29,009 bases of DNA from positions 1 to 29,009 of the forward strand of contig JAJYGO010000365.1 of NCBI GenBank assembly GCA_021785115.1. Direction: 5' to 3'. This DNA is from Chloroflexota bacterium (GTDB lineage Bacteria > Chloroflexota > Limnocylindria > Limnocylindrales > CSP1-4). The notes below the pieces were generated by a model. It was given only the letters and a program-made list of their open reading frames with translations, did no database searches and was not told the origin of the DNA. This document shows, piece by piece, positions 1 to 8,088 of the stretch. Made by a program: the position numbers and the translations under genes. How positions within the stretch are numbered: the first letter of the stretch is position 1; each line of letters begins with the position of its first letter.

Positions 1-165
1 CTCGCCGGCCTCTCGCTCGACCCAAACGTGCACATCCAGGAGGTCAAGGCGTTCACCGTCGACATCGTCCCCGGGCGGCGCCCCCGGGGACCCGCGCTCC
101 TCGCGCTCGTCGATGACTACCAGCGCCGTGCAGACCTCAGCGACGAGACGGGGACGGCACCGTGA
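1..165 (+). CDS. Formate dehydrogenase large (molybdopterin) subunit, C-terminal end only
   Basis: The window opens inside this gene; only the last 54 codons are present, in frame 1, ending with TGA at 163-165. The fragment contains HIQEVKAFTVDI followed by PGRRPRGPALLALVDDY, which resembles the C-terminal end of the formate dehydrogenase-N/O type alpha subunit, the molybdopterin and selenocysteine/cysteine enzyme that oxidises formate to CO2. The stop overlaps the GTG start of the next gene (GTGA at 162-165). That gene is the iron-sulfur beta subunit, the usual partner, which supports the call. The catalytic residues and Tat signal lie outside the window, so the identification rests on the short tail plus synteny. 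Confidence 0.75.
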   Translation, partial: LAGLSLDPNVHIQEVKAFTVDIVPGRRPRGPALLALVDDYQRRADLSDETGTAP

Positions 166-662
166 CCGAAACGACCGCGCGCGCCCCCCGGCGCGTGTCC
201 TTCAGCCTGCTCGAACGCGGCGACCCCGCCGACGCGACCGGCTACCGCGCACACCTTGAACGCGTGGGCTTTTTCACCGACACCTCGGTCTGCATCGGCT
301 GCAAGGCCTGCGAGGTCGCCTGCAAGGAGTGGAACGGCGTCCCCGACGACGGCTTCCGCCTCACCGGGATGTCCTTCGACAACACGGGGGGGCTCTCGGG
401 GAACACCTGGCGCCACGTCGCGTTCGTCGAGACCCACGCACCCGCAGCCGACGCGGGCGACGGCGAGCTGCGCTGGCTGATGGCGTCGGACGTCTGCAAG
501 CACTGCACGCACGCCGCCTGCCTCGACGTCTGCCCAACCGGTGCGCTGATCCGTACCGAGTTCGGCACCGTCGTCGTCCAGGACGACGTCTGCAACGGCT
601 GCGGCTACTGCGTGCCCGCCTGCCCCGTAGGGGTGATGGGGCGGCGCGAGGGCGACGGGCGG
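162..662 (+). CDS. Formate dehydrogenase iron-sulfur (beta) subunit, 3'-truncated at a junction
   Basis: Electron-transfer subunit of a membrane-associated formate dehydrogenase, carrying [4Fe-4S] clusters from the molybdopterin subunit towards the quinone-reducing subunit. The GTG start overlaps the upstream stop by 4 bp, indicating translational coupling. Cysteines of three ferredoxin-like groups are visible: C44/47/50/54 (CIGCKAC), C112/115/120/124 and C144/147/150/154 (CNGCGYC). Family similarity holds to about residue 167 (RREGDGR). The expected next motif, a CTLC-type cysteine pair, and the rest of the protein (family members usually exceed 230 residues) are missing. Beyond about 662 the frame stays open for another 1.3 kb but reads as an Arg-rich shadow of the opposing gene. 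I therefore end the real gene near 662. No gamma (cytochrome b) subunit follows. Confidence 0.8.
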
Positions 663-2147
663 CGCCGGGTAAAGCGCGGCCTCGGGTCGCGGCGGACCGG
701 CCGTCGCCGCGGCGTTCGTGCTCACGAGCCAGGCGCCCGACGGCGCATCGGGCGCCGACGGCGTCGGGTCTCCAAGGGCCGACACGCTGACCGACAGCCA
801 GTTGACCGTCCGGCCGGTGAGCGCGGACACGCCGGTGACCGGGAACGCGACGGTGGCGCCGGGCTGGAGGTCGTCCACGAGCGCCTCCGAGAGCAGCGGC
901 ACCAGCGGACCGTCGGCGGGACCCGGCGCCGCTGCCACGCTGACCACCGTGCGGGACGACGCCGACCCGTCCTCGCCGACCGCGGAGGCGTCGGGGGTCT
1001 GGGCCGGCGCCGCTGCCGCCGCGGGGATCGCATCACGCCCCGTGTTCGTGACCAGGATCGCGGCGCCGTCGCCGTCCGGGCTGGGCACGATGTCAACCCG
1101 GACCTCGAGGTCGCCGAGCACGCGCACTTCGGCGTCCGGGATGCTGACCCGCTGCGCGGCGGGCAGGGGCGAGCCGTCGGCATCGCGCATGTCCACCCGG
1201 AGCGTATAGGCACCAGGCTGGCCGGGCGTCGGGACATCCAGGGTCACCGACCGCGCCGCCGAGCGCTGCCTGGACGCGGCCGCGGCGAACGGCGCTCCGG
1301 CAGGCGCGGGACGCTCGACGGCGGATGGGCTCGACGGCGACGGAGCCGCCCCCTCCATGGCGCCGATCGCCGCCGGCACCGCCACGCCCTGCAGGCCGCC
1401 GCCCGCCGCGGGGGCAGCCGGGCCCGCGGCGCGCTCGACGGGGATCCACGTCGCCACGAAGTCCACGCCGGACGGGACCGTCCCGCCCGCCCACGCCAGC
1501 AGCACCGTCGTCCGGTCGCCGCTGCGGGGCTGGTCGCCCACCACGGGCGTCGCGAAGTCCAGCGACCGACCCCTGATCGCGGGCAGGATGATCGAGCTGG
1601 CGAGCCGGCTGATGCTGACGCCCCACTTCTGGGACGAGGACCAGTACTGCTGCATGGCCCGGAGGGTGGGCGCGCCACCCCACCAGCGCCCCCCCGGCGT
1701 GAGGTAGAAGTCGCGGATGAACTTCGCCGTCGCGTCGATGTTGGCCGCGAACGTCCGGTAAGCGCTCGCGTAGCGGAACGGGTCGCGGTCGTAGGCGTTG
1801 TAGCCGAACAGGTTGTGCTTCACCCGCGCGATGTCGCTCGAGCCCCAGCCCGACTCGTGCATCGCCGCGGCCAGCAGGAAGCGCGCGTTGACGCCGAACG
1901 TGCGCTCGGCGCCGATGAAGGCAGCCCCGAGGGGCGGCAGTGAGGTCGCGGACGCGAGGAACTCGTTGATCGCCCAGGCGGACGCCCCGCTCGTGGAGCG
2001 CAGGTTCGTGTCCAGGGTGATGGGGCCGCCCACGCGGTACGGCGTCGTGTAGGGCATGCGGGCGTCCGCCGTCGGCGTCGCCAGCACGAGCAGCAGCAGG
2101 GCGCCGAGCACCACGAGGATGGAGCGGGGCCGGTGGAGGGTCGTCAT
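661..2147 (-). CDS. Secreted glucosaminidase-domain protein (cell-wall hydrolase), 3'-truncated
   Basis: Probable exported peptidoglycan hydrolase. From the ATG at 2147, residues 1-29 form a signal peptide (basic start, Leu-rich core, then ATPTADA). Residues about 60-180 resemble the mannosyl-glycoprotein endo-beta-N-acetylglucosaminidase fold: AAAMHESGWGSS with candidate catalytic E98, then KHNLFGYNAYD. The remainder, to about residue 495, is Ala/Pro-rich with stretches that look like beta-sandwich repeats. An alternative ATG at 2201 adds an Arg-rich leader (MLTRRRRR); neither start has a clear ribosome binding site. Near 661 the frame runs without a stop into sequence antisense to the formate dehydrogenase beta subunit, so the true C-terminus is missing. 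The break is shared with that gene. Confidence 0.7.
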
Positions 2148-2375
2148 CGTCACGCTGGTGCGGCTGGGGGCAGACGCGCGACGACGTCGCCGGGTCAGCA
2201 TCCGGGACAGCGGGTCCAAGGATCGAGCGTGGCGCCGCGACCCGCTACCGCCCGATCCGGCCAGTACCCTCGCGGCGATCGGGCTACGCGGCCGACTGAC
2301 GCCGCTCCGCCCCGGCGTGGCCCCGCCGGGACGCTGCCGGTCGCCAACACGCGCTCGGCGGGGGACAATACCGCC

Positions 2376-2396
2376 ATGGACGGCGCCCCGCCATGA
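2376..2396 (+). other. Possible six-codon upstream reading frame (MDGAPP) coupled to moeZ
   Basis: An ATG at 2376 opens a six-codon frame whose TGA overlaps the moeZ start as ATGA (2393-2396). The hexamer GACAAT ends 7 nt before this ATG, the same spacing as the -10-like hexamers of other genes in the window. A leaderless mini-cistron feeding moeZ translation is possible but speculative. Confidence 0.25.
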
Positions 2397-3592
2397 CCCA
2401 ACTCCCGTTCGCGTCCCCTGCCGGGTCGGCGGGGGGCGTGGCCGCCGCGGCCCTCAGCAACGAGGAGATCCTGCGCTACAGCCGCCACCTGCTCATGCCC
2501 GAGGTCACCCTCGAGGGCCAGCGCCGGCTCAAGGCCGCCAGGGTGCTGTGCGTCGGGGCCGGCGGCCTCGGCTCGCCGCTCCTGCTGTACCTGGCGGCGG
2601 CGGGGGTGGGCACGCTGGGCGTGGTCGAGTTCGACGAGGTGGACCTCACCAACCTCCAGCGCCAGGTGCTGTACACGACCGACGACGTCGGCCGCCCGAA
2701 GCTCGACGCGGCGGTCGAGCGCCTGCGGGCGCTGAACCCGGACATCACCGTGGTCCCGCACCGCCTGCGCCTCGACAGCGGCAACGTGCTGGAGCTGTTC
2801 CGCGGCTACGACGTGGTCGCCGACGGCACTGACAACTTCCCGACCCGGTACCTCGTCAACGACGCCTCCGTGCTCACCGGCCGGCCGAACGTGTACGCGA
2901 GCATCTTCCGGTTCGACGGACAGGTCAGCGTGTTCGGCGCTCCCGGCGGCCCCTGCTACCGGTGCCTGTTCCCGGAGCCGCCGCCGCCCGGCCTCGTCCC
3001 GTCCTGCGCCGAGGGCGGGGTGCTGGGCGTGCTGCCCGGCATCATCGGCTCGCTCCAGGCGCTCGAGGTGGTCAAGCTGGTCCTGGGCATCGGCGAGCCC
3101 CTGGTGGGCCGCCTGGCGATGTTCGACGCCCTGGCGCTCGAGCTGCGCGAGGTTCGGCTGCGACGCGACCCCGAGTGCGCGGTCTGCGGCCCGAACCCCA
3201 GCGTCACCGCGCCGATCGACTACGAGGCCTTCTGCGGTGTCCGGGGCGTGGAGGCCGAGGTGGACGCCACGGGGATCCCGGCCGTCTCGGTGCAGGAGTT
3301 CCAGCGCCGCCGCCTGGCCGGCGAGGCGCTCACGCTGCTCGACGTCCGGGAGCCGTTCGAGCTCGAGATCGCCCGGATCCCGGGCGCGATCCCGTTCCCG
3401 CTCAGCCAGCTGCCGGCCCGCCTCCACGAGCTGGACACCGCCGCCGAGTACACCCTGTCGTGCCACCACGGCACCCGCAGCGCGCAGGCCTACGAGGCGC
3501 TGCGCCGGGCCGGCTTCACCAGGCTCCAGATCCTCTCGGGCGGCGTGGACGCGTGGGCGCTGCACGTGGACCCGACGCTGCCGCGGTACTGA
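2393..3592 (+). CDS. moeZ: MoeZ/MoeB-type adenylyltransferase with C-terminal rhodanese domain
   Basis: E1-like enzyme that adenylates the C-terminus of a ubiquitin-fold sulfur carrier (MoaD, ThiS or CysO class) and, through its rhodanese domain, helps make the thiocarboxylate used in molybdopterin, thiamine or cysteine synthesis. The 399-residue protein has the ATP-binding GAGGLGSP at 55-62, the DLTNLQRQ segment at 84-91, zinc cysteine pairs C188/C191 and C262/C265, and the conserved cysteine C205 of the ThiF/MoeB family. The rhodanese domain spans about 300-399 with active-site loop CHHGTRS (C357). Domain order and length match MoeZ/MOCS3. A molybdopterin role would fit the nearby formate dehydrogenase, but no carrier gene is seen here, so the substrate is unknown. 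It is convergent with the next gene, with a 6-bp gap. Confidence 0.9.
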   Translation: MTQLPFASPAGSAGGVAAAALSNEEILRYSRHLLMPEVTLEGQRRLKAARVLCVGAGGLGSPLLLYLAAAGVGTLGVVEFDEVDLTNLQRQVLYTTDDVGRPKLDAAVERLRALNPDITVVPHRLRLDSGNVLELFRGYDVVADGTDNFPTRYLVNDASVLTGRPNVYASIFRFDGQVSVFGAPGGPCYRCLFPEPPPPGLVPSCAEGGVLGVLPGIIGSLQALEVVKLVLGIGEPLVGRLAMFDALALELREVRLRRDPECAVCGPNPSVTAPIDYEAFCGVRGVEAEVDATGIPAVSVQEFQRRRLAGEALTLLDVREPFELEIARIPGAIPFPLSQLPARLHELDTAAEYTLSCHHGTRSAQAYEALRRAGFTRLQILSGGVDAWALHVDPTLPRY

Positions 3593-3598
3593 GGGACC

Positions 3599-4246
3599 CT
3601 ACGCCCGGGCGAGCCCGTCGCCGCGGACCCGGCGCAGCGCCGCCAGGAGCACCTCGGTCGGCTGGGCGCCCGGGATCCCGAAGGTCCGGTCGATGACGAA
3701 GAACGGGACGGCGTGGATACCGAGCCCCGCAGCCTCGGCGAGGTCGAACGCGACTGCGTCCGCGAAGGCGTCGGAGGCCAGGACCTCGGCGGTCTCGGCG
3801 GGGTCGACCCCGATCTCCTGGGCGAGCCGGGCGAGCGTGGCCGGGTCCTCGAGGACCTGCCCCTCGACCAGCTGGGCGCGCAGCAGCCGCTCGTGCGCCG
3901 CGCTGCCGAGCCCGTGCGACTTCGCCAGGTGGAGCACCCGATGGGCGTCGAGGGTGTTCACCACCTTGTAGGTCTCGAAGTGGTAGTCGAGCCCCTCGGC
4001 CGCTGCCAGCTCGACAAGGCGGGCGTTCATCTCGGCCACCTGCTCCGGCGAGGAGCCCAGCTTCCGGGCGAGGTGCGCATCGTGGTCCTCGACGGCGCCC
4101 CGCGGCTGGTCCGGGTTGAGCTGGAAGCTCCGCCACTCCACCTCGACCTCGTCCCGCCCCTCGAACGCCGCCAGCGCCCGCTCGAACCGCCGCTTGCCGA
4201 TGTAGCACCAGGGGCAGACGACGTCCGACCAGATCTCGATCTTCAT
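3599..4246 (-). CDS. DsbA-family thiol oxidoreductase, FrnE-like
   Basis: Cytoplasmic thioredoxin-fold protein of the FrnE/2-hydroxychromene-2-carboxylate isomerase-like group, likely a disulfide oxidoreductase or isomerase. The 215-residue protein starts MKIEIWSDVVCPWCYIGKRR, with the CPWC active site at C11/C14. It carries the helical insertion typical of DsbA relatives and a cis-proline loop IHAVPFFVID near 190. There is no signal peptide, as expected for FrnE. It lies 55 bp downstream of the YeiH-type gene on the same strand and probably shares its transcript. I see no Shine-Dalgarno sequence before the ATG. Family assignment is firm; the physiological substrate is not known. Confidence 0.87.
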   Translation of the reverse strand: MKIEIWSDVVCPWCYIGKRRFERALAAFEGRDEVEVEWRSFQLNPDQPRGAVEDHDAHLARKLGSSPEQVAEMNARLVELAAAEGLDYHFETYKVVNTLDAHRVLHLAKSHGLGSAAHERLLRAQLVEGQVLEDPATLARLAQEIGVDPAETAEVLASDAFADAVAFDLAEAAGLGIHAVPFFVIDRTFGIPGAQPTEVLLAALRRVRGDGLARA

Positions 4247-4301
4247 GCTCGACCACGCGTTCCCACGGCCAGGCGGCGGCGTGCGGCACGCGCGGCGGGC
4301 G

Positions 4302-5372
4302 TCACCGGCCGATCACCAGCAGCCCGGTGGCCGCCTGGAGCGCCAGGCTCGTCACCGCGATCAGGATCCAGCCGGCCAGGCCGAGCAGCAGGGGCCGCGG
4401 ACCCGCCTGACGGAAGTGGTCGAGGTGCGTGCCGAGCCCCACGCTGGCGAGGGCGAGGACGGTGCCGATCTGGGCGACCGTGGCCGCCGCGTGGGCGAGC
4501 GGGCCAGGGACCAGGCCGACGGTGTTGAGCAGCGAGGCGGCGAGGAACGCCACGATGAACCAGGGCAGGGCGCGCCGGAGCGCGACACGGGCGCGGACGC
4601 CGAGATCCTGCTCGCCGCCCCGCGCGGACATGACCGCCGTGCCGACCGCCACCGGCAGGATCATCAGGGTCCGCGACAGCTTGACCACTGCGGCGTAGGC
4701 CGCGGTGCCGGCGCCGAACGCGAAGGCGGCCGCGAGCACCGACGACGTGTCGTTGACCGCGGTCCCGGCCCAGATGGCGAACGACTGGGGGGCGAAGCCC
4801 AGGGCGTGCGCGATCGTGGGGAACGTCACGACCGCCGTGATGTTGAACACGAAGATGACCGAGACCGCGTACGCGATCTCGCCGCTGGTCGCCTCGAGCA
4901 CCGGCGCGATCGCCGCGATCGCCGAGGCGCCGCAGATGGAGGTCCCCACCGTCAGCAGGCCGCGCACCGGCATCGCGACGCCGAGCGCGCGTCCGATCAG
5001 CGTGATCCCCAGCATGCCGATCGCAAGGGTGCCCAGCATCACTGGCAGCGAGGTGCCCGCGACGCGGAGGACCTCGCCGGAGTCTACCGACAGGCCGAGG
5101 GCGACGATCGAGATCTGGAGCAGCCTCGTGCCCACGGTCGACGACGGCGCCACAACGGCCTCGTCAACCGGCGCGACGGCCCGGACGAGCGCCCCGACGA
5201 GCAGCGCCAGAACCGCCGGGCCGAGCACGGGCAGGACGGTGCCCAGCGCCCAGGCGGCGAGCGACACGAGCAGGATGAGCAGGCCGAGCAGCAGCCGCGG
5301 GCCCCCGAGCACAGCCAGAACCCCAGACGGCGCACCACGCAGCCGACTGGAGCCGGAGTGCATGGCGGCCAT
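4302..5372 (-). CDS. YeiH/UPF0324 family putative anion (sulfate) exporter
   Basis: Polytopic membrane protein of 356 residues with about ten hydrophobic segments. It carries two conserved blocks of the UPF0324 (YeiH) family: GTSICGASAIAA at about 143-154 and WAGTAVNDTSSV at about 201-212. Family members are annotated as putative sulfate exporters, but transport has little direct support. It is followed at 55 bp by the FrnE-like gene and is divergent from a MarR regulator, with a 61-bp intergenic space, so it may belong to that regulon. Start candidates are ATG 5372 and ATG 5363; the choice does not affect the conserved core. Confidence 0.85.
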   Translation of the reverse strand: MAAMHSGSSRLRGAPSGVLAVLGGPRLLLGLLILLVSLAAWALGTVLPVLGPAVLALLVGALVRAVAPVDEAVVAPSSTVGTRLLQISIVALGLSVDSGEVLRVAGTSLPVMLGTLAIGMLGITLIGRALGVAMPVRGLLTVGTSICGASAIAAIAPVLEATSGEIAYAVSVIFVFNITAVVTFPTIAHALGFAPQSFAIWAGTAVNDTSSVLAAAFAFGAGTAAYAAVVKLSRTLMILPVAVGTAVMSARGGEQDLGVRARVALRRALPWFIVAFLAASLLNTVGLVPGPLAHAAATVAQIGTVLALASVGLGTHLDHFRQAGPRPLLLGLAGWILIAVTSLALQAATGLLVIGR

Positions 5373-5421
5373 CGTACGGTAGGTGCCCGCATCGTGCCGT
5401 GGCAGCTCCGCGGATCCATGC

Positions 5422-5441
5422 TATCTTGTAGACATGACTAC
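5422..5441 (+). promoter_or_regulatory. -10-like hexamer and palindrome across the marR start codon
   Basis: TATCTT at 5422-5427 ends 7 nt before the ATG at 5434, so transcription would begin at or next to the start codon (leaderless). The overlapping 14-mer GTAGACATGACTAC (5428-5441) equals its reverse complement at 12 of 14 positions and is centred on the ATG, a plausible autoregulatory MarR operator. It lies within the 61-bp gap to the divergent yeiH-like gene, so it could affect both. This is inferred from sequence only. Confidence 0.5.
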
Positions 5442-5946
5442 GACTTCTGTGGCGCCGCCAGCCGGCGGCGCCCTCCAGGGCTCGCTCGAGTCGGGCCTCG
5501 GGTTCCGCCTCGGGCGCGGCCACCGGATCGTCCGCGGGGCCTGGCACGCCCGCATCGCGGACCTCGGCCTGAGCGGCGCCCAGGCGAGCACCCTGCGGGC
5601 CATCGCCGAGCGGCCCGGCTCGGGCATCCGCGAGCTGGCGCGGACGCTCGGGACGGACCCGATGAACGCCAAGCGGCTCGCGGACGGCCTCGAGACGGCG
5701 GGGCTGGTCGCCTCGTGCGCCGATCCGGCGGACCGGCGCGTCCGGGTCCTCAATCCCACGCCGGCGGGCGTGCAGCTGGCGCGCGAGGTGGAGGATCGGG
5801 CGCGGGCGTGGGCGGCCACCCTCGAGGCCATGGTCGGCCGCGAGGCGATCGCCGACATGCTGCGGACGCTCGACGGCCTCGAGGCGGGCATCGCCGAGCT
5901 CGCGACCGACGGCGCCGACCATGTCACGGTGCGCGGGCATGGCTGA
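5434..5946 (+). CDS. MarR-family transcriptional regulator
   Basis: 170-residue winged-helix regulator. The helix-turn-helix lies around LSGAQASTLRAIAERPGSG and the recognition region around LGTDPMNAKRLADGLETAGL. The wing has the usual ADRRVR pattern (here DPADRRVRVLNPTPAG), and a long C-terminal helix supplies the dimer interface. Start chosen at ATG 5434 because a -10-like hexamer sits 7 nt upstream and the family-like sequence begins soon after. Its stop overlaps the ATG of the MFS gene by 8 bp, so the two are cotranslated, and MarR probably represses its own exporter operon in response to a small ligand. An upstream in-frame ATG at 5383 exists but would span the promoter-like element. Confidence 0.88.
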   Translation: MTTTSVAPPAGGALQGSLESGLGFRLGRGHRIVRGAWHARIADLGLSGAQASTLRAIAERPGSGIRELARTLGTDPMNAKRLADGLETAGLVASCADPADRRVRVLNPTPAGVQLAREVEDRARAWAATLEAMVGREAIADMLRTLDGLEAGIAELATDGADHVTVRGHG

Positions 5947-7261
5947 GCGACGTCCCTCCGGGGCCTCCCCCATGGTGGGCCACAGTCGATCGCTGCCGCC
6001 GGCGTTCACGGTCTCCGCCTACCGCTGGTACTGGGCCAGCCAGCTCGTGTCGGGCATCGGCACGTGGGCGCAGACCATTGCCCAGGCGTGGCTCGTGCTG
6101 CAGCTCACCAACAACTCGGCGGTGGCGCTGGGCACCATCACGACCCTGCAGTTCCTGCCGATGCTCGTGTTCCCGCTGCTCGGCGGGGTCATCGCGGACC
6201 GCCTCCCGCGTCGCAAGCTGCTCATCGGCACCCAGACCGGCGCGATGGTCCAGGCGGTGGTCCTGGGCGTCCTGGTGCTGTCCGGCCACGTCCAGTACTG
6301 GGAGGTCGGCGCCCTGGCGCTGATCCTCGGCCTCACCAACGCGTTCGGCATGCCGGCCCAGCAGTCGCTGGTGCCCGAGATCGTCGGACGGGAGCTGGTC
6401 GGCAACGCGGTGGCGCTCAACAGCATCCAGTTCAACGTCGCCCGCCTGCTCGGCGGTGCCGCCGGCGGCGTGCTGGTGGCCGTCTTCGGCGTGGGCCTGA
6501 CGCTGCTGCTCAACGCCGCGAGCTTCCTGCCGGCGATCGCCGTGCTGATCGCGATCCGCCCGGCCCACGCACGAGCGCCGCGCGCTCGCGAGGGCGCCGA
6601 CGTCGTCGCCGGCTCGTCGCGGATCACGGCCGAGATCGGCGCCGGCCTGCGCTACGCCCTGGGCACGCGGAGCATCCGCAGGATCCTTGCGCTGTTCGGC
6701 GTGGTGGGCCTGCTCGGCTTCAACTGGTCCGTGGCCACGCCGCTGCTGACCGTCGCGCTGGGCGAGGGGCCGACCGGCCTCGGGACGCTGCAGGCGGCGT
6801 TCGGCGTGGGGTCGCTGGTGGCCGGTGTCGGTCTGATGCGCAGCCGGGGCGCGACCGAGCGGCGCTTCCTGATCGGGGGCTTCGGCCTCGGGGCGGTCCT
6901 GATCGCGCTCGGCCTCTCCCCCTGGTACACCCTCAGCATCGGGCTGATGCTGCTGGGCGGCCTCACGGGCGTGACCGCCTCGGTCAGCGCGAACACCCGC
7001 CTCCAGCTGCTCTCGACCGACGCCTACCGGGGGCGCGTGATGAGCCTGTTCACGCTCCTCATGGGCGGCACGACGCCGATCGGCGCGCTGCTGCTGGGCG
7101 GCATCGCCGAGGCCGCCGGCATCCAGGTCGGCATCGTCGTGTTCGGCTCGGCCGTCATCCTGGGCCTGCTGCTGATCCTCGCCCTCGACCGCGCCGGGGC
7201 TGCAGCGCCCTCGGTCGGTCCCGACTTCGACTCGGCGCCGTCCACCCCGGCGAACGGATAG
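5939..7261 (+). CDS. MFS efflux transporter, EntS-like (MFS_3)
   Basis: 440-residue, about 12-helix major facilitator protein. The N-terminal block FTVSAYRWYWASQLVSGIGTW and the loop GGVIADRLPRRKLL are typical of the MFS_3/EntS (enterobactin exporter-like) group. The conserved NAFGMPAQQSLVPEIV and NSIQFNVARLLGGAAGG segments also fit. The predicted role is proton-driven export of a small molecule, drug or siderophore; the substrate is not evident. It overlaps the marR stop by 8 bp and is followed after 2 bp by a ZIP transporter, so marR, this gene and the ZIP gene form one operon. The pairing with a metal transporter hints at metal or metallophore handling (inference). Confidence 0.88.
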   Translation: MAERRPSGASPMVGHSRSLPPAFTVSAYRWYWASQLVSGIGTWAQTIAQAWLVLQLTNNSAVALGTITTLQFLPMLVFPLLGGVIADRLPRRKLLIGTQTGAMVQAVVLGVLVLSGHVQYWEVGALALILGLTNAFGMPAQQSLVPEIVGRELVGNAVALNSIQFNVARLLGGAAGGVLVAVFGVGLTLLLNAASFLPAIAVLIAIRPAHARAPRAREGADVVAGSSRITAEIGAGLRYALGTRSIRRILALFGVVGLLGFNWSVATPLLTVALGEGPTGLGTLQAAFGVGSLVAGVGLMRSRGATERRFLIGGFGLGAVLIALGLSPWYTLSIGLMLLGGLTGVTASVSANTRLQLLSTDAYRGRVMSLFTLLMGGTTPIGALLLGGIAEAAGIQVGIVVFGSAVILGLLLILALDRAGAAAPSVGPDFDSAPSTPANG

Positions 7262-7263
7262 CC

Positions 7264-7995
7264 GCCGTGCCCGTCTTCGTCTCCCTCGGGTCGTTCGCCA
7301 CCACCCTGTTCGGCGGCTGGGCGGCCCTGCGCGTCCGCGACCGGCGGCACCTCGTCCTCGGCCTGGCGGCCGGCGTCATGCTGGGCGTCGTCGGCTTCGA
7401 CCTGCTGCCCGAGGCGCTCCGGCAGGCGCCGACCATGCTGATGAGCGTCCCGGCCCCGCTCGCCGCGTTCATCGGCGGGTTCCTGCTGATCCACATGCTG
7501 GAGCGGACGATCGCCGTCCACCGGGGCCACGAGGGCGAGTACACCAGCCACCACCACGAGCCTGCGGTGGGGCTGCTGGCCGCCGGCGGGCTCGTCCTCC
7601 ACAGCACGATGGACGGCTTCGCGATCGGCGCGGCGTTCCAGGCCGGCACGGGCGTCGGGGTCGTGGTCGCGCTCGCCGTCATCGCGCACGACTTCGCGGA
7701 CGGCTTCAACACCTACACGATCACGTCCCTGTACGGGAACGACCGCCGGCGCGCGCTGACGCTCCTGCTCCTCGACGCGCTGGCGCCGGTGGTGGGCGCC
7801 TCCCTGACGCTGCTCATCGCCATCCCGCCGACGGCGCTGGGCATCTACCTCGGGTTCTTCGCCGGGTTCCTGCTGTACCTCGCCGTGTCCGACATCCTGC
7901 CCGAGGCGCACGCGTCGCACCCGACCCTGCTGACCGTGGCGAGCACCCTCACGGGCGTCCTTGCGATGTGGGTGGTCGTGAACCTGGCGGCGTGA
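7264..7995 (+). CDS. ZIP-family metal transporter
   Basis: About 243 residues, with eight hydrophobic segments in the ZIP (ZupT-like) pattern. The metal-site helices are recognisable: HSTMDGFAIG at about 112-121 and HDFADGFNT at about 141-149, carrying the His and Asp ligands. A His-rich cytoplasmic loop (YTSHHHEP, about 92-99) between helices 3 and 4 is also typical. The GTG start at 7264 is 2 nt after the MFS stop. Predicted role: uptake of Zn, Mn, Fe or related divalent metals across the inner membrane. The second site has HD where many members have HE, so metal preference cannot be read from the sequence. Confidence 0.88.
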   Translation, partial: AVPVFVSLGSFATTLFGGWAALRVRDRRHLVLGLAAGVMLGVVGFDLLPEALRQAPTMLMSVPAPLAAFIGGFLLIHMLERTIAVHRGHEGEYTSHHHEPAVGLLAAGGLVLHSTMDGFAIGAAFQAGTGVGVVVALAVIAHDFADGFNTYTITSLYGNDRRRALTLLLLDALAPVVGASLTLLIAIPPTALGIYLGFFAGFLLYLAVSDILPEAHASHPTLLTVASTLTGVLAMWVVVNLAA

Positions 7996-8088
7996 GGGTG
8001 TCCGGCGCCCCTAGTCGTGACCTTCGGGACTTCCCTCCGCCCACCGGCCCGTCCGACAGTAGACCGCGTCAGGCAGGAGACCCGCACG

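Noticed and set aside
117..2219. A 700-codon minus-strand frame and a 593-codon plus-strand frame crossing each other (162-1943)
   Set aside because: Each is half real gene and half antisense shadow; family similarity stops at about 660 on both strands.
4245..6323. A 692-codon plus-strand open frame across the yeiH-like and marR genes
   Set aside because: Arg/Asp/Gly-rich, no family resemblance; it is the shadow of well-supported genes in GC-rich DNA.
6064..7263. A long upstream extension of the ZIP frame through the MFS gene
   Set aside because: The stretch before 7264 is Arg/Ala-rich shadow; the ZIP protein begins at GTG 7264, 2 nt after the MFS stop.
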